Assembly (NCBI GenBank): GCA_963995505.1
Contig: OZ023196.1
Coordinates: forward strand, 13,823,106 to 13,887,105
DNA from: Hypericum androsaemum
Taxonomy: Eukaryota; Streptophyta; Magnoliopsida; Malpighiales; Hypericaceae
DNA: 64,000 nucleotides
Reading direction: 5' to 3'
Shown here: in pieces, positions 48,923 to 60,005 of the stretch
How the letters are laid out: every line of letters starts with the position of its first letter
Position numbering within the stretch: the stretch's first letter is position 1
Translations under genes and position numbers: made by a program
The notes under the pieces: generated by a model
The model's database searches: none
The model's input: the letters and a program-made list of their open reading frames with translations, nothing else
Told to the model about the DNA's origin: nothing

Positions 48923-49416
48923 TGTTGGATATTTTTTAAAGCTGCTATGATGAGGGGTGTCCCAGGGGCGAAGCCCTCGTCCAAGAGTGGGATCGACCTT
49001 GTGACTTGCGATCGCTAGTTAACTGGCACCCATAAGTCTACCCGGACATATTCAAACTTCGCACCCCTTGAGTTTAAACTCAAGGAAAGTGACTCACCCA
49101 TTAGCCACCATTGTGAATGTTCCAGAAATGTTCTCTTTGATATGATTATGAAAATCATTCATTCCTTTCTCTCAAAAACATCATCAGAATTCTGTCATAA
49201 GTGTGTTCTTGGTCGGGTCAAAGAAGTACACTCTTTGAACCCGACAACAATGTGGAGGCTTCATCGTATCCTAACAGTGTTAGTTCACAGGCCTATTGTA
49301 CTCGCAGATTGTATCCGGAGGGTCGAACTAAACGTCTGAAAAAATCGTGAAGAGCTTTGAAGTCGGCGCACACCATCACAATTCTTTAATCTTCCATACC
49401 GCAGTTGTTTCCAACA
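48923..49416 (+). repeat. Copia-3 right LTR (494 bp)
   Basis: Partner of 45135-45681. It ends TTCCAACA before the CAAAA target duplication. Confidence 0.9.
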
Positions 49417-49421
49417 CAAAA

Positions 49422-49998
49422 GTCTATTCAAACGATATCTCATAATTTGCATCTCGTCTTCTCGAACTAAGTCTATCAAGTAGAACTAAGTTATCTACTT
49501 GACATGGTTGATAATTCTAACAAGCTGTGGACTGGATCAACAAGTAGTGGGCCAGAAGAGTGATCGTCTATGAAATATATCTATTTGTTTTTGGTGACAT
49601 TAATCTTATTTCCATAAAGACAGGCAGCCAAAATTATCATTTTGGTGTATTTTGAGATTTTTGGTTGGATATAAAAATTGGTGAAAGATCTCGTTATTTT
49701 CGACACAACCCCGTTCATGCGATCTCATAAAAATATTTTCCCAATATTTAGTACATAAATTTCTGTGCTCTTCAAAAATGCATTTTGCGGTGACAAGAAA
49801 ATCGTCCAGGTCCGTTGTCCATTCATAATGATCAAAAGTCTGGATCTTCTGGGAAAATAATTCCACAACGAAAAGTCAGTCCCGGAAAAGGGGCCAAAGT
49901 ATAGTTTGCAAAATATCTATGTATAGCTGTTTAAGTTGTGGATATCATTTCCATCAACACATAAACTACCTCCACCAAACACAATCTCTAAAGATGCA
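49422..49998 (+). promoter_or_regulatory. Upstream region of the broken receptor copy
   Basis: Parallels 16850-17415: ATTTGTTTTTGGTGACATTAA (49582; compare 17039), GCATTTTGCGGTGACAA (49781), AATGATCAAAAGTCTGGATC (49828) and GGGGCCAAAGTATAGTTTGC (49891). The TATA position is degenerate. The first bases resume the cassette interrupted by Copia-3. Confidence 0.7.
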
Positions 49999-51142
49999 AT
50001 GAAGTTCTGTAATAGAATTAGCATATGCTCCATGCAGATAATTGTGTATCTGCATTTGGTTCTTATTAGTTCTGTCCATTTTCACTCGGTGCAAGCAGGC
50101 TCTCTTGGAAATGAGACTGATAGACTTGCTCTATTGCATTTCAAAGAGAGCATAACCGGTGATCCTCTTAGAATCCTGAATTCATGAAACAGTTCCATTT
50201 CTCACTGCAGCTGGTTTGGAGTCACTTGCAACATTCGCCATCGGAGGGTAGCGTACTTGAACCTGAAAGGACAGAAGCTGTTGGGTCCAATTACATCGGA
50301 AACTTGAGCTTTCTGAGACACCTTGATCTCCGGAACAATAGCTTCCATGGTGAAATACCTCAACAAGTTGGCAAGTTGTTCCGAATCCAACATCTCTATC
50401 TTGGCAACAACACGTTATTAGGAGGTGAAATACCTGTCAACTTGACCTCGTGTTCCAACCTTGAGGCTCTAGATTTACAAGTCAACAACCTCAGCGGGAA
50501 GATCCCACCTCAGCTAGGTTCGTTGTTGAAGCTGCAATTTCTCGCACTTTCTGGAAACACGCTTTGCGGAATGATTCCATCGTCCATTGGCAACCTTACA
50601 TCACTGCAAGTATTTTCAGTGGTAAGGAACAAATTTGTTGGGGAGATTCCGGGAGAGCTGAGTAGACTACAAAACCTAATTGTGTTCTTCGTTGGAGGCA
50701 ACAATCTTTCTGGAGTGATCCCTCCATTTCTATTCAACATCTCTTCAATTGAGCAGTTGTCATTCACTGACAACAAATTTCGTGGAGGGCTTCCTGACAA
50801 GGGCTTCAATCTTCCCAGCCTAATATTAGCTCAATTTGGGATTAATCAACTCTCTGGTAAAATTCCAAGCTCATTAACTAATGCATCTCGGCTACAAGAA
50901 TTTGACATTTTTTATAACAATTTTGTTGGACCAGTTCCTCTAAACATAGGATATCTCTCAAGTTTAAGGTATCTCAACATTGGGAAGAATAATCTTGGAA
51001 GAAATTCTACTAAAGGCCTAGAATTTTTAGCATCTTTAGCGAGCTACTGAAACCTTGAAATGTTATCGTTCAGTTATAACAATCTTGGAGGTGTTCTGCC
51101 CGACTCCATAGCCAATTTCTCAACCCAGTTCAATTATTTATA

Positions 51143-52490
51143 GGGCAAATTACCCTCACATCTCTGTACTTTGGTCAGCCTCCCCCTAGGGTCCCTGGAT
51201 TTTGAAAAATAATTGTCCCGTCCCTAAGTTTTGATGATAATAGACTTTCGGGTCCCTGGAGCCGGAATATTCCATATTCTCCGGCGAAACCCCACTTGAA
51301 ATGACCAAAATGCCCCTTGCACTTAAAAAAATAAAAAAAATCTTTTTTTCCTTCTCTCCGTCTTCTTCCTATACAAGAAAAATCTCAGAAAAACACCAAC
51401 CAAAAAAAGCTTACACCAATTACAACACCCAGAACACTCACTTTTAATTACAATATTCTCAAATTGAAAAGAGCCCTAATTCTGAATTGGAATTTTCTTC
51501 CCCGAACATCTGAAAAAAATGAACCCAAAATGAAAATCCAGAATGCCTACTCCCTCTCCTCTATTTCGTCCAAACTTATCTCCTCCACCTAAATTTTAGT
51601 TATCTCCAACTTATTACCCCAAAATTCATGCGGATTATTTCCAAAAAAGAAAAAATAGTGGGGGCAAAATCAGTATTTAAATGGTGGGGGAGATAAGCGA
51701 GGAGCTGGGTTAGTTTAGATCTGGGTTTAGCTAAGCCAGATCTGGGCTTGGCGGCTGGCTAGCGGCGAGTTTTGGAGTGGGGAATCGGAGCAAAATGCGG
51801 CTGTTTGGATTCACGCTCGAGGATGGGCGAAGGTCATCGACGAGGGTCGCCGAGGGCCTCGAGGATGAGAGGAGGTCGTCGACGAGGGTGTCGAGGATGG
51901 GAGGAGGTCGTCGACGAGGGCGTCGAGGATGAGTTCACGCTCCCAGCGTATACCAGGTCGTAGAGGACCACACGAAGCTTTTATGAAGCTTCTCCGAGAT
52001 GCTGCCATGGTTACTTTGAGCGAGAAGGTAAGCTGAGAAGGAACGAGTTGTTTGTACTTTGTAGTTTGTACAACTTCTCCGTCGAAGAATAGGAAACTGT
52101 ATTGTAGGTAATATTATTACATTCCCATTTATGTAAATTTTCAAAAAGGATCGAAGCTATTATTTTCTGTGAATCAAAATGGTGATGGACTGATGGGTTC
52201 AATTTACATGAAAAAAAAATTTTAGTTCAAAGATTTTGATTTCTATGAAGAAGATGAACATGCTTGAGATTGAAAAAGAAGATGGTTTTTAGTTTTTTTT
52301 TAGTTTTTAAGTGGGAGGGGCATTTTTGTCTTTTCAAGTGGGGGTTCGCCGGAGAATATAGAATATTCCGGCTCCAAGGACCCGAGAGTCTATTATCATC
52401 AAAACTTAGGGACGGGACAATCATTTTCCAAAATCCAGGGACCCTAGGGGGAGGCTGACCAAAGTACGAGGATGTGAGGGTAATTTGCCC
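51143..52490. mobile_element. MULE-2: Mutator-like element inside the receptor pseudogene, 1348 bp
   Basis: Begins GGGCAAATTACCCTC and ends with the reverse complement of the same. Inverted repeats of about 190 bp run 51143-about 51335 and about 52300-52490 with high identity (for example GGGTCCCTGGATTTTG and TTTTGATGATAATAGACT on the two strands). TTATTTATA at 51134-51142 and 52491-52499 is a perfect 9-bp target duplication within receptor coding sequence. There is no transposase. The centre (51700-52010) is GC-rich. Confidence 0.93.
51861..51935 (+). repeat. 32-bp GC-rich tandem repeat inside MULE-2
   Basis: GAGGATGAGAGGAGGTCGTC-type unit starts at 51861, 51893 and (partial) 51925, with a more diverged copy from 51819. 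It makes short open frames on both strands that are probably not genes. Confidence 0.85.
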
Positions 52491-54708
52491 TTATTTATAT
52501 GCATCGGAGAATCAAATCTACGGTAAAATTTCTCCCACTTTACATAACCTCACAAACTTGATTGCAGTAAGCCTAAAAAATAACCACCATTTAGGCTCAA
52601 TTCCATCTTACATAGGGAAGCTGCAAAAACTGCAAGCACTAGGCTTAGGCGGGAACATGTTATCTGGTAGAATACCATCCTCCGTAGGCAACCTAAGTCA
52701 ACTGTCAGAGCTTGACCTGTCATTCAACTACCTAGAAGGATCAACTCCTTCATCTATCGGAATGTGTCGACATCTTGATTACCTCTCCCTTGACTGAAAT
52801 AACCTCATTGGACAAATACCTGATGAGATCCTAAACATTCCTTCATCATCGAAATGGTTGGATACTTCTGAAATCATTTATCAGGTCGCTTACCCCTAGC
52901 AATAGGAAAGCTAACAATAATTAATAGTTTGAATGTCCATTCAACTTGTTGTCTGGTGAAATTCCTTCAACAATTGATGGTTGTTTTATCTTGGAAAAAC
53001 TTTACATCCAAGGAAATTCCTTTCGTGGAGAGATCCCAGAAACTATGGCCTCCTTGAAGGGACTCAAGGTCCTGGATCTTTCACAAAACAACCTGACCGG
53101 AAAAATTCCAAAAGCTCTGCAAAATTTGATGTACTTGTAGTACTTAAATATCTCCTACAACGACCTTGAGGGCGAGGTGCTAACCAGAGAAGTCTTCGGG
53201 AATGCAAGTGCCATCTTCTTGGTGGAAAATAGTAAGCTTTGCGGTGGCATCCCAGAACTTCATCTTTCAAAATGTCCAATGGGATGACCAAACAAAAGAA
53301 AGGCAGCTATTCCAAAGTATCCAATTATAATTGGTTGCATCTCCTTCTTTGCTACTCTAATAGCGGTCTTTGTAGTTATATTCAGGAAGAAGCAACCAAA
53401 ACTGAAGCCACCCAGCTCAACCTTTGGGCCCGAGCCCCACATCACAGTTTCTTACAAGAGTTTATACGAGGCAACAAGTGGATTTTCTTCTCAAAAGTTG
53501 CTAGGATATGGCAATTTCGGCTCTGTGTACAAGGGGTTTCTCGACCAAGTGGAAAAACTGGTTGTAGTTAAAGTTCTCAACCTTCAAGAGCAGGGAACCT
53601 CCAAGAGCATCGTAGCCGAATGCAATGCATTGAGGAGCATTCGGCATAGGAATCTGATTAAGCTCATAACTTACTGCTCCAGCTTGGACTACAAAGGCAA
53701 CGACTTCAAAACTCTTGTGTTCGAGTTTATGCCTAACGAAAGCCTGGAGAGCTGGCTGCACTCCGAAGCTAGTCAGCCAAGGAGATTGGACATACAACAG
53801 AGGGTGAACATTACAATTGATGTGGCTTCTGCATTACACTATCTTCATGACCTCTGCGAAGTACCAATTATTCATCGTGACTTGAAGCCTAGCAACGTTC
53901 TTCTTGATAATGACATGGTTGCACACATTGGGGATTTTGGACTGGCAAAATTTCTTTCAACATCGCAAGGTTCACTGCAGAGTCAAACCAGTACACTCGC
54001 AATTCCAGGAACAACTGGATATGTCACACCAGGTATGTGCTAATTCTGTTTCAATACATATCGTTCATATCTATTTTCTATATCGTATATTACTTCATTG
54101 TTTTAGTCTTCATTAGAATCAAGGGAAGTTTTCCCATCTTTCTCTCTTCATTGCAATACCAAATGATCAACAGGGTGGTTAAAAGAATTTGAGTTTTGAT
54201 GTTGATGCAAACACTTTGAGGTGCAGGACTAGGAGCTCCTGCATCAAAAGAGGCTGACATCTATGGTTTTGGGATCCTACTATTGGAGATGTTCTCCGGA
54301 AGAAGAAAAACCGATGACACCTTCACCGGCGGGTCAAATCTTGTTGATTTCATCAAGGAAGCCTTACCAGAAAAGGTTATGCAAGTTGCAGATCCTGTTC
54401 TTCTGATTAGAGATGTTCATGAAATAGAAGCAGCATCAAGTTCAGCTCCAGTCGCGAGAGACGAAGAGGAAGGTCTCCGGGAAATAGTATCGGCCGGAGC
54501 CAGTATCAAGATGAGACCGCACGAGGTGAGTTGTTTGACATCTGTTCTGGAGATTGGAGTTGCGTACTCGGAGGAATCACCTAACCAACGGGCAAAGCTC
54601 AGAAATATGCTGCGGAAACTTCACAAAGTCAAGGATGCTTTTATGAGTGCGCAATTGAATGAAGATAGGAGGCGATCAAGACAGCCGCGCGAATACTATT
54701 ACCACTGA

Positions 54709-56664
54709 TGGTCCCATCAAATTGGATCCTACATCCATTTCAAGTCTCGGGCAATTATGTCGGCCCCACCTGGCCTAATAAACAACTACTCGAACTGCCG
54801 TTGTGTTGTGACACTGCAATTTTCTGAATGCCTTTTTGCTTAATCTGAATGTGAAATATTACGATCATATTATAAGCTTGCTCGTCTGCTTTGTTTTTTT
54901 TTTCCTTGTCGATCTCATTAGCTTGTCTTTTTTCATGTTTATCCTTGGTTTTGTTCTTTGTCCGAGGACGAACAAGATTTAAGAGTGAGATAATTTGATG
55001 GATGAAATTTATATATGCTGATATTGTACTTCTGACGTTCTGTTCGACATTTTAAATAAATGTCGTAACTCTCAAATGTCAAAATAAGTTCAGAACTTCC
55101 GACGTTTGCATCTTAGCGTCAAAATTTGTCTATCTCGAGGAGTCAGAGTCGATGTTCTGTGAGACATTTGATTACTTCTATTATTCATTGATTAAATAAG
55201 TTTAAATTCTAGTCAGATAAAATTTTAAATGCAACAATTTTTTTCCTATCAAGTTTAACACAAGTGCATCCGGATACACTCTGTATAGGGGATACAACAT
55301 TCACTTTTTTTTTCCTTTCTAGTTAGTTTAATTTAGGATGTGCTAAGATTAGTTGAACCTATCTAACCGATTATTTTTTAAATAGTTAGACGAATTCATT
55401 TATATTTCTAATAAAATATCCACCTTCCAAAAAAGAAATACAGGCGCATGAAGACTTGAACTATTAAGACCTCGGATTAAGTTATAACTTATTCTATTAG
55501 TTGATCTCTCTATAAAAAATAAAATAAAAATAACCGGAAGTGATAACTATCCCATATTGATGGTAAATGACGCAATTTTAAGTTTTAGGTGCAAATTGTC
55601 CTTTTTCAAGAAGTTCGAGGCCAAATTTCAACTTTGTTCATTACTCAATAATTCAATAAATTCGTAAAAATTTCGCCATCTCAATGCACTATGCATGGTT
55701 GTTAAGAGCGGGAGTAAAATCGTGGAAGCTTACGATTTTATGCGTCAATATGAACAAACCGAGTTGGAGCAGAAACGAGATCGCAATTATAAGTGGAGCG
55801 GTAGAATCGTAGATATAAATCGTGGGATCCTAAAATCGTAGATATAAAGCGGTGCCAAAGAAATCTAATTTTTGCGTTTCTTATTTTTTTTTTAAGAAAC
55901 ATATTTGTCGTTTTCTATTTTTTAATGATATTTTGTGTTTCCTAATTGCCATGTAACCCTGATCAATATGTACTATAAATACCACGACTTTGGCCGCATT
56001 CTAAGAAAAAAATAAGAAAAAATTAAATAAGATAGAGAAAGGGATCATCGAACAGAAAGTAAGTTGGTTTTCATTTTATAGAACATACTTAGTAGGATGT
56101 ATATTCCATGGCGATTATTAACACTTAGTAAGATGTATATTCCGTAGCAATTATTAATACTTAGTAGGATTGTTCCTAATTTTTTAATTAGCCAATATAG
56201 AAGATAGAGCAAGGCGTCATGTTTGTTCATGCTTACGTTTACTGTTTCAACTTTCAACTTTCAAGTGTTACTGTTTCTATTTACGATCATGTTCATGATT
56301 AATTTTTTTTTAGAAAGGGTTCATGATTAAGTTGAGCAATGCTGTTTGAATTTTTTTATGCTTACGATCATCGAACATAGAGTAAAACACATGATTTAGC
56401 TAATAGAGCATGAATTTTGTTTTGCTGTTAGAATCAATTCCCTTCCCAATTGGCTCCATGGTATGAGGAATACCATACTTAATAGGATGTATATTCCCTG
56501 ACCATTATTAATATATATACCTTTCAAAAAAAATTAGATATAACTTTGGCATTTTAAAAATATTTGGTGTTTCTTTTGAGACTGAATTAATTACATTACA
56601 CATATTTACAAGGTACTTCTGTTCCGATTTTTGATATGGTAATTTTTCTCAAACAACTTTCAAT
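54709..56664. other. Receptor 3' flank and AT-rich spacer, no gene seen
   Basis: 54709-54870 matches the 3' flank at 20795. A CAGAGTCGATGTTCTGT segment (55145) also occurs at 23171. The stretch 55560-55680 resembles 44747-44870. From about 55690 (GGTTGTTAAGAGCGGGAG) to 56664 it may be the outer part of the hAT element whose transposase fragment follows. Confidence 0.45.
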
Positions 56665-57236
56665 ATGTCAGGCGCCTCTGCACCCCCCCCAAAGTTCATA
56701 AAAATGCAGCCGGCAACAGAACTGACATTGCATGGAAGCACGGGGTTTCTGTTGATGGAGGAACAAGAAAAATAAAGTATAATTATTGCGAAAAAGTAGT
56801 AGTTGGAGGAGTTTACAGGCTGAAACACCATTTGGCTAGTACACAGTCAAATGTTGAAGCATGTAAGTCTGTACCTGATGCAGTGAAAGCACAAATGTGG
56901 GAGATCGTAAAATCTTTTCAAGCCAATCTACTCAAGAAATCAGGAGAGGATACAGATGCTGAAAAAGTAGGAGGAAAAAGGCCAGCAGAGGATGATGGGA
57001 ATGCTACACCTGCAAATCTTTTCAAGAGGAGGGGAGTGACCAGTCAAACCACCATCAACAACATCTTCAAAAAGAATTTGAGAGAAGAAGCTTGTTTAGA
57101 AATTGCTTCATTCTTCTACAATAATGGCATAGCTTTCAATGTGGCAAAGAGTGAAGAATTTCAAAGAATGTTAGAGATGGTTTCTAGACATGGTCTTGGA
57201 TTCAAACCACCTTCCTATCATGAACAAAGTACTTGA
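56665..57236 (+). pseudogene. hAT-type transposase, N-terminal fragment with BED zinc finger
   Basis: From an ATG at 56665 the reading passes an eight-C run that puts it out of frame. After it comes AWKHGV..., a BED-finger-like segment whose first zinc cysteine is replaced by Tyr (KYNYC), then YRLKHHLA, a basic linker, and EEACLEIASFFYNNGIAFNVAKSEEF...FKPPSYHE, the segment that precedes the catalytic core in plant hAT proteins. The catalytic core and C-terminal dimerisation domain are absent: about 25 bp later the sequence is pyrophosphatase exon. It is a truncated, dead fragment. Confidence 0.85.
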
Positions 57237-57259
57237 AGCAAAAGATGGAGGAGACAACA

Positions 57260-58192
57260 AAAGTTGGCAGAACTGCTCAGGAGGTTGTCAATGAAGTAAG
57301 AAGGCAATTTATCGAGAGTCCCGGAATAATGGTTAGAGCCTATTCTCCTCCCATCTGCTATATGCCTCTAACAATTTCAAAGGATTAACTTCTCAACATG
57401 GTTCTGACAGGACTACCGGGAGAAGCCAGATTAGAGATTACAGTCGCTGTGTGGCCATTGTCGCATCTGCATCACTGAAGGAGATGATAAAACCTGGTGC
57501 TTTGGCTATTGTATCGCCAATAGCTGTTGGTAAGAAACTAAGCTCTGTTTCTCTCTTGCTTTTATTTTAATGTTTCGTTCAGTTGGTTTTGTTTGTGATA
57601 TGTTTACATTCAGGGGTGTACATGTGCATTCCTCATCTCTCTTGATGTATTCGACCCTTATTTTCTCTTGTGATTTGGGTTTTCTTGCATGTCAGTCTAA
57701 TATAATTCTACTGGTGACAGGTCTTGTCTTCCGGATTTTGGGGCACTACACAGGACATCCTTTGCTCGGGGCTAAAGTCGTTGCTGCGATGTTGATGTTT
57801 GGAACGGTTTCTGGCATTCTTATGGCCCTTTTCTTAAACACAGCAGGAGGTGCTTGGGATAATGCCAAGAAATACATAGAAACTGGGGCTTTTGGGGGAA
57901 AAGGCAGCGAATGCCACAAAGCTGCAGTTACGTAAGTTTCGTTGCATCTGTCTCAGCTCAAGATTAACCAAGTAACTGTGTGAATATCGTAGTTTCGAAG
58001 TCGTGTCATTTAAAACTGTAGTATGACTTGTTGTATTTTAGTAAGATCCGCGAGATAACCGTGTTATTATTTCTATTGTGTTGCAGTGTGGGATATCCAT
58101 TCAAAGATACAGCGGGACCTTCCATCCACGTCCTGATAAAAATGTTGGCGACGACCACGCTCGTCATGGCTCGATATTGTTCTGAAGGCTAG
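57260..58192 (+). pseudogene. Type II H+-pyrophosphatase, 3' exons only
   Basis: Exons match the C-terminal end of AVP2/VHP2-type proton pumps: 57260-57331 (VGRTAQEVVNEVRRQFIE), 57411-57529, 57721-57931 ([29 protein letters not shown] to KAAVT) and 58087-58192 ([14 protein letters not shown]). Splice sites are intact. In the second exon a 7-bp duplication (AGATTAG AGATTAC, about 57431) makes a stop and frameshift. The third exon lacks the 9 bases for GDT that the copy at about 12733 retains. Upstream there is hAT sequence instead of the rest of the gene. It shares its third exon with the fused exon at about 12630-12740, so the two loci are related by duplication. Non-functional as seen. Confidence 0.88.
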
Positions 58193-59526
58193 GCATGTTT
58201 AATATAGAGAGTATAGATCACCCTTAGCGTCGAAATATTTCTGGATATACATAGGTAGCAGCTAGTTCGTTATACACGACCGACCGACGAGTGCCTGATG
58301 TTTAGAGATCCCCGGATCGATCCTTACCTTCTGCAACACTGATAAGACAGAAGGCTCAAGGGAGAGGATGTCCATAGAGAGAGCCTGGTAAATTGGATTT
58401 GAACTCGGTGATGATTATTGACAAAATGAGCTTCTGCACAATTTTTTGGTCTCCCTCAAGTTTGTCAAGTACAACCAATGACCAGTTTACCCTTTTCTTC
58501 CTCAGTGATATTAGGGTATCTCTTACTAATCCGGATTCGAGTTGAAATTTCAGGTTAAGTTTTGCATCTTTGCAACTTGTTATTTGTGCATACTTAATTC
58601 CCCTAAATGGACTCTTTTGACAGATACTAAACTCGTCCAGGGCCATGCATAATGATCAAAAGTCTTGGTCTTCTGGTAATATAATTCCAACAATGTGCCA
58701 CACAATAGGGTCAAAGAAGGGAAATTTTATTTACATCTCGAATTTGAGTCATTGGGTAGACAATAATACGTGAACGTTATGTTACCATCATTTGACTCAA
58801 CTTTGAATTAGTAAATAACACAAAGGAATCGATCTCAAATGGGCTCTTAGTTCGATTTTACAATTTCATTGGAGACCGAGTTCGTTATCACCGATCTGGT
58901 ACCATAAGGTATTAAAATAAAATATTTCCAATATTTTAATGATTTCTATAACACAACATAATAAGATTTCAATTCCGTCTGTGAACAAAACGAGGCCTGA
59001 AAGTACTTTCCTGTTTTGGAATTCCATAAAGTAATATCGAGTCGTTGACGGCCTACTTTTTTGCATCCTTCCAATTTCCAATCATGAAGTCGTCGTCGGT
59101 CGGCGTCAAGCAGATTGTGGTACCTCCATTCTGAGATTAAGTCGTCGGCGTGGCGAAGCAAGTTGTGCTGCAACTCATCATAGTGGTGAAAAACGAAGTC
59201 TATTGAGACAATATTTTCTTCCACTTCACAGGGAAGAAGATATGTCTAACAAGCGTGTAGACCGGATCAACAACTAGTAGGCCAGCTACTTAGAGATGAC
59301 GTGGCATGACATGTGAATACCATAAAGTAGTAACCCAATTACACTTGAGTGAATATCACTTTGTTATCATCGGCTCATAAAATTTAAAATCACGAGTTGG
59401 TCATGTATTAAAAAGCAAAACTAAGGGGTAGTAAAGTTGAAATTAAGCTAAAAAAATTTTGTTGTTTTTTTTTTCTAGAGGACAACTTTATTTTTTCATG
59501 GCTTAAGTATTTAAGTTGTCCACAAC
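58193..59526 (+). repeat. Pyrophosphatase 3' flank plus receptor-cluster cassette (copy interrupted by MULE-4)
   Basis: From 58353 it matches 12757 onward and the Copia-2-split cassette, with the same landmarks (CCAGGGCCATGCATAATGAT at 58636; GTCGTCGGCGTGGCGAAGCA at 59141). It stops at GTCCACAAC (59518-59526), where the copy at 15164 continues into the AAAATTTTG...GTGCTCC part, placing the left border of the next element. No gene. Confidence 0.8.
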
Positions 59527-59633
59527 GGGTTTTTTTTCTGAATGGTGTTACTATTCACCCTTTTTTGTGAAAAAAGCGTCCGATTTGAAAGTATTGCGGG
59601 GACGGTGTCCATGTGGCACGGACGCCGAAAAAA

Positions 59634-59882
59634 GTCGGATCTTGGACCAAGATCCGACTTTTTTTGTCGGATGACCAAGATCCGACTTTTTTAGTCGGAT
59701 GATATATCCGACTAAAAACGTCGGATCTTGGTCCAAGATCCGACCGTTTTTCTCGGATCTTGGTCGATAGGCCATATCCGAAATCTGAATAGGAGATTTC
59801 GGATATGACCAAGATCCGACATTTTTTGTCGAATTTATCATATTGGTCCAAGATCCGACTTTTTTGGTCGGATCTTGGTCGA
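59634..59882. repeat. Array of palindromes in the MULE-4 terminal region
   Basis: The heptamer GTCGGAT and its complement ATCCGAC recur about ten times, paired as inverted repeats. Perfect 25-bp palindromes lie at 59634-59658 and 59720-59744 (arms GTCGGATCTTGG), imperfect ones at 59666-59686 and 59694-59712, a different hairpin at about 59772-59807 (arms ATATCCGAAATCT), and further arms at 59855-59882. These could bind transposase or form hairpins. They lie immediately upstream of the TATA box. Confidence 0.93.
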
Positions 59883-59892
59883 TCATATCGCC

Positions 59893-59899
59893 TATATAA
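59893..59899 (+). promoter_or_regulatory. TATA box of the MULE-4 transposase gene
   Basis: TATATAA directly after the palindromes. A transcript starting about 30 bp on would have a short leader exon ending at donor CCAG|GTAAAT (59978/59979), joined to acceptor TTGTAG (60561) just before ATG 60570. The fit of TATA box, donor and acceptor supports a leader intron of about 583 bp. Confidence 0.65.
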
Positions 59900-60005
59900 T
59901 GGATACCTCGCAGAAGCCTTTTGTCATCCATACGAAGACGTCCTGCATACCACCATAGAAGACCCTGCCCAAAACCAGGTAAATTAATTTACTTTAATAT
60001 TTTGG

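Larger units (their letters stand above)
45135..49416 (+). mobile_element. Copia-3: decayed Ty1/Copia element, TSD CAAAA
   Basis: LTRs at 45135-45681 and 48923-49416 begin TGTTAGAT / TGTTGGAT and end TTCCAACA. CAAAA occurs immediately outside both ends (45130-45134 and 49417-49421). The purine tract AATAGGGGGAGAA precedes the right LTR. The interior is AT-rich and heavily mutated, and much of gag, protease and integrase is unrecognisable. No initiator tRNA-Met site follows the left LTR. Confidence 0.92.
49999..54708 (+). pseudogene. Broken paralogue of the LRR receptor kinase
   Basis: Close relative of the 17416 gene, matching it from the signal peptide (ATG 49999) to the same C-terminal REYYYH stop at 54708. 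Breaks in order: TGA at 50185 where the intact gene has the Trp of the N-cap; a small deletion and frame change near 50285; TGA at 51048; the MULE-2 insertion (51143-52490) in the repeat domain; TGA at 52795; frameshifts and stops between 52860 and 52945; TAG near 53138; and a frame change near 53285. The kinase domain from 53498 is open again, with Lys, HRD and DFG present, up to the donor at about 54031. In exon 2 (from 54227) six bases are missing at the junction, deleting the Glu-Tyr of the PPEYG activation-segment motif. It cannot make a receptor. Confidence 0.95.

Noticed and set aside
59634..59890. CCGAC cores as cold/drought-response (DRE/CRT) elements
   Set aside because: The repeats read ATCCGAC whereas DREB factors prefer A/GCCGAC, and their palindromic arrangement at a transposon end is better explained by the element itself.
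59899..59958. Short upstream ORF of 19 codons before the transposase
   Set aside because: Its ATG overlaps the TATA box and would lie upstream of the expected transcription start.
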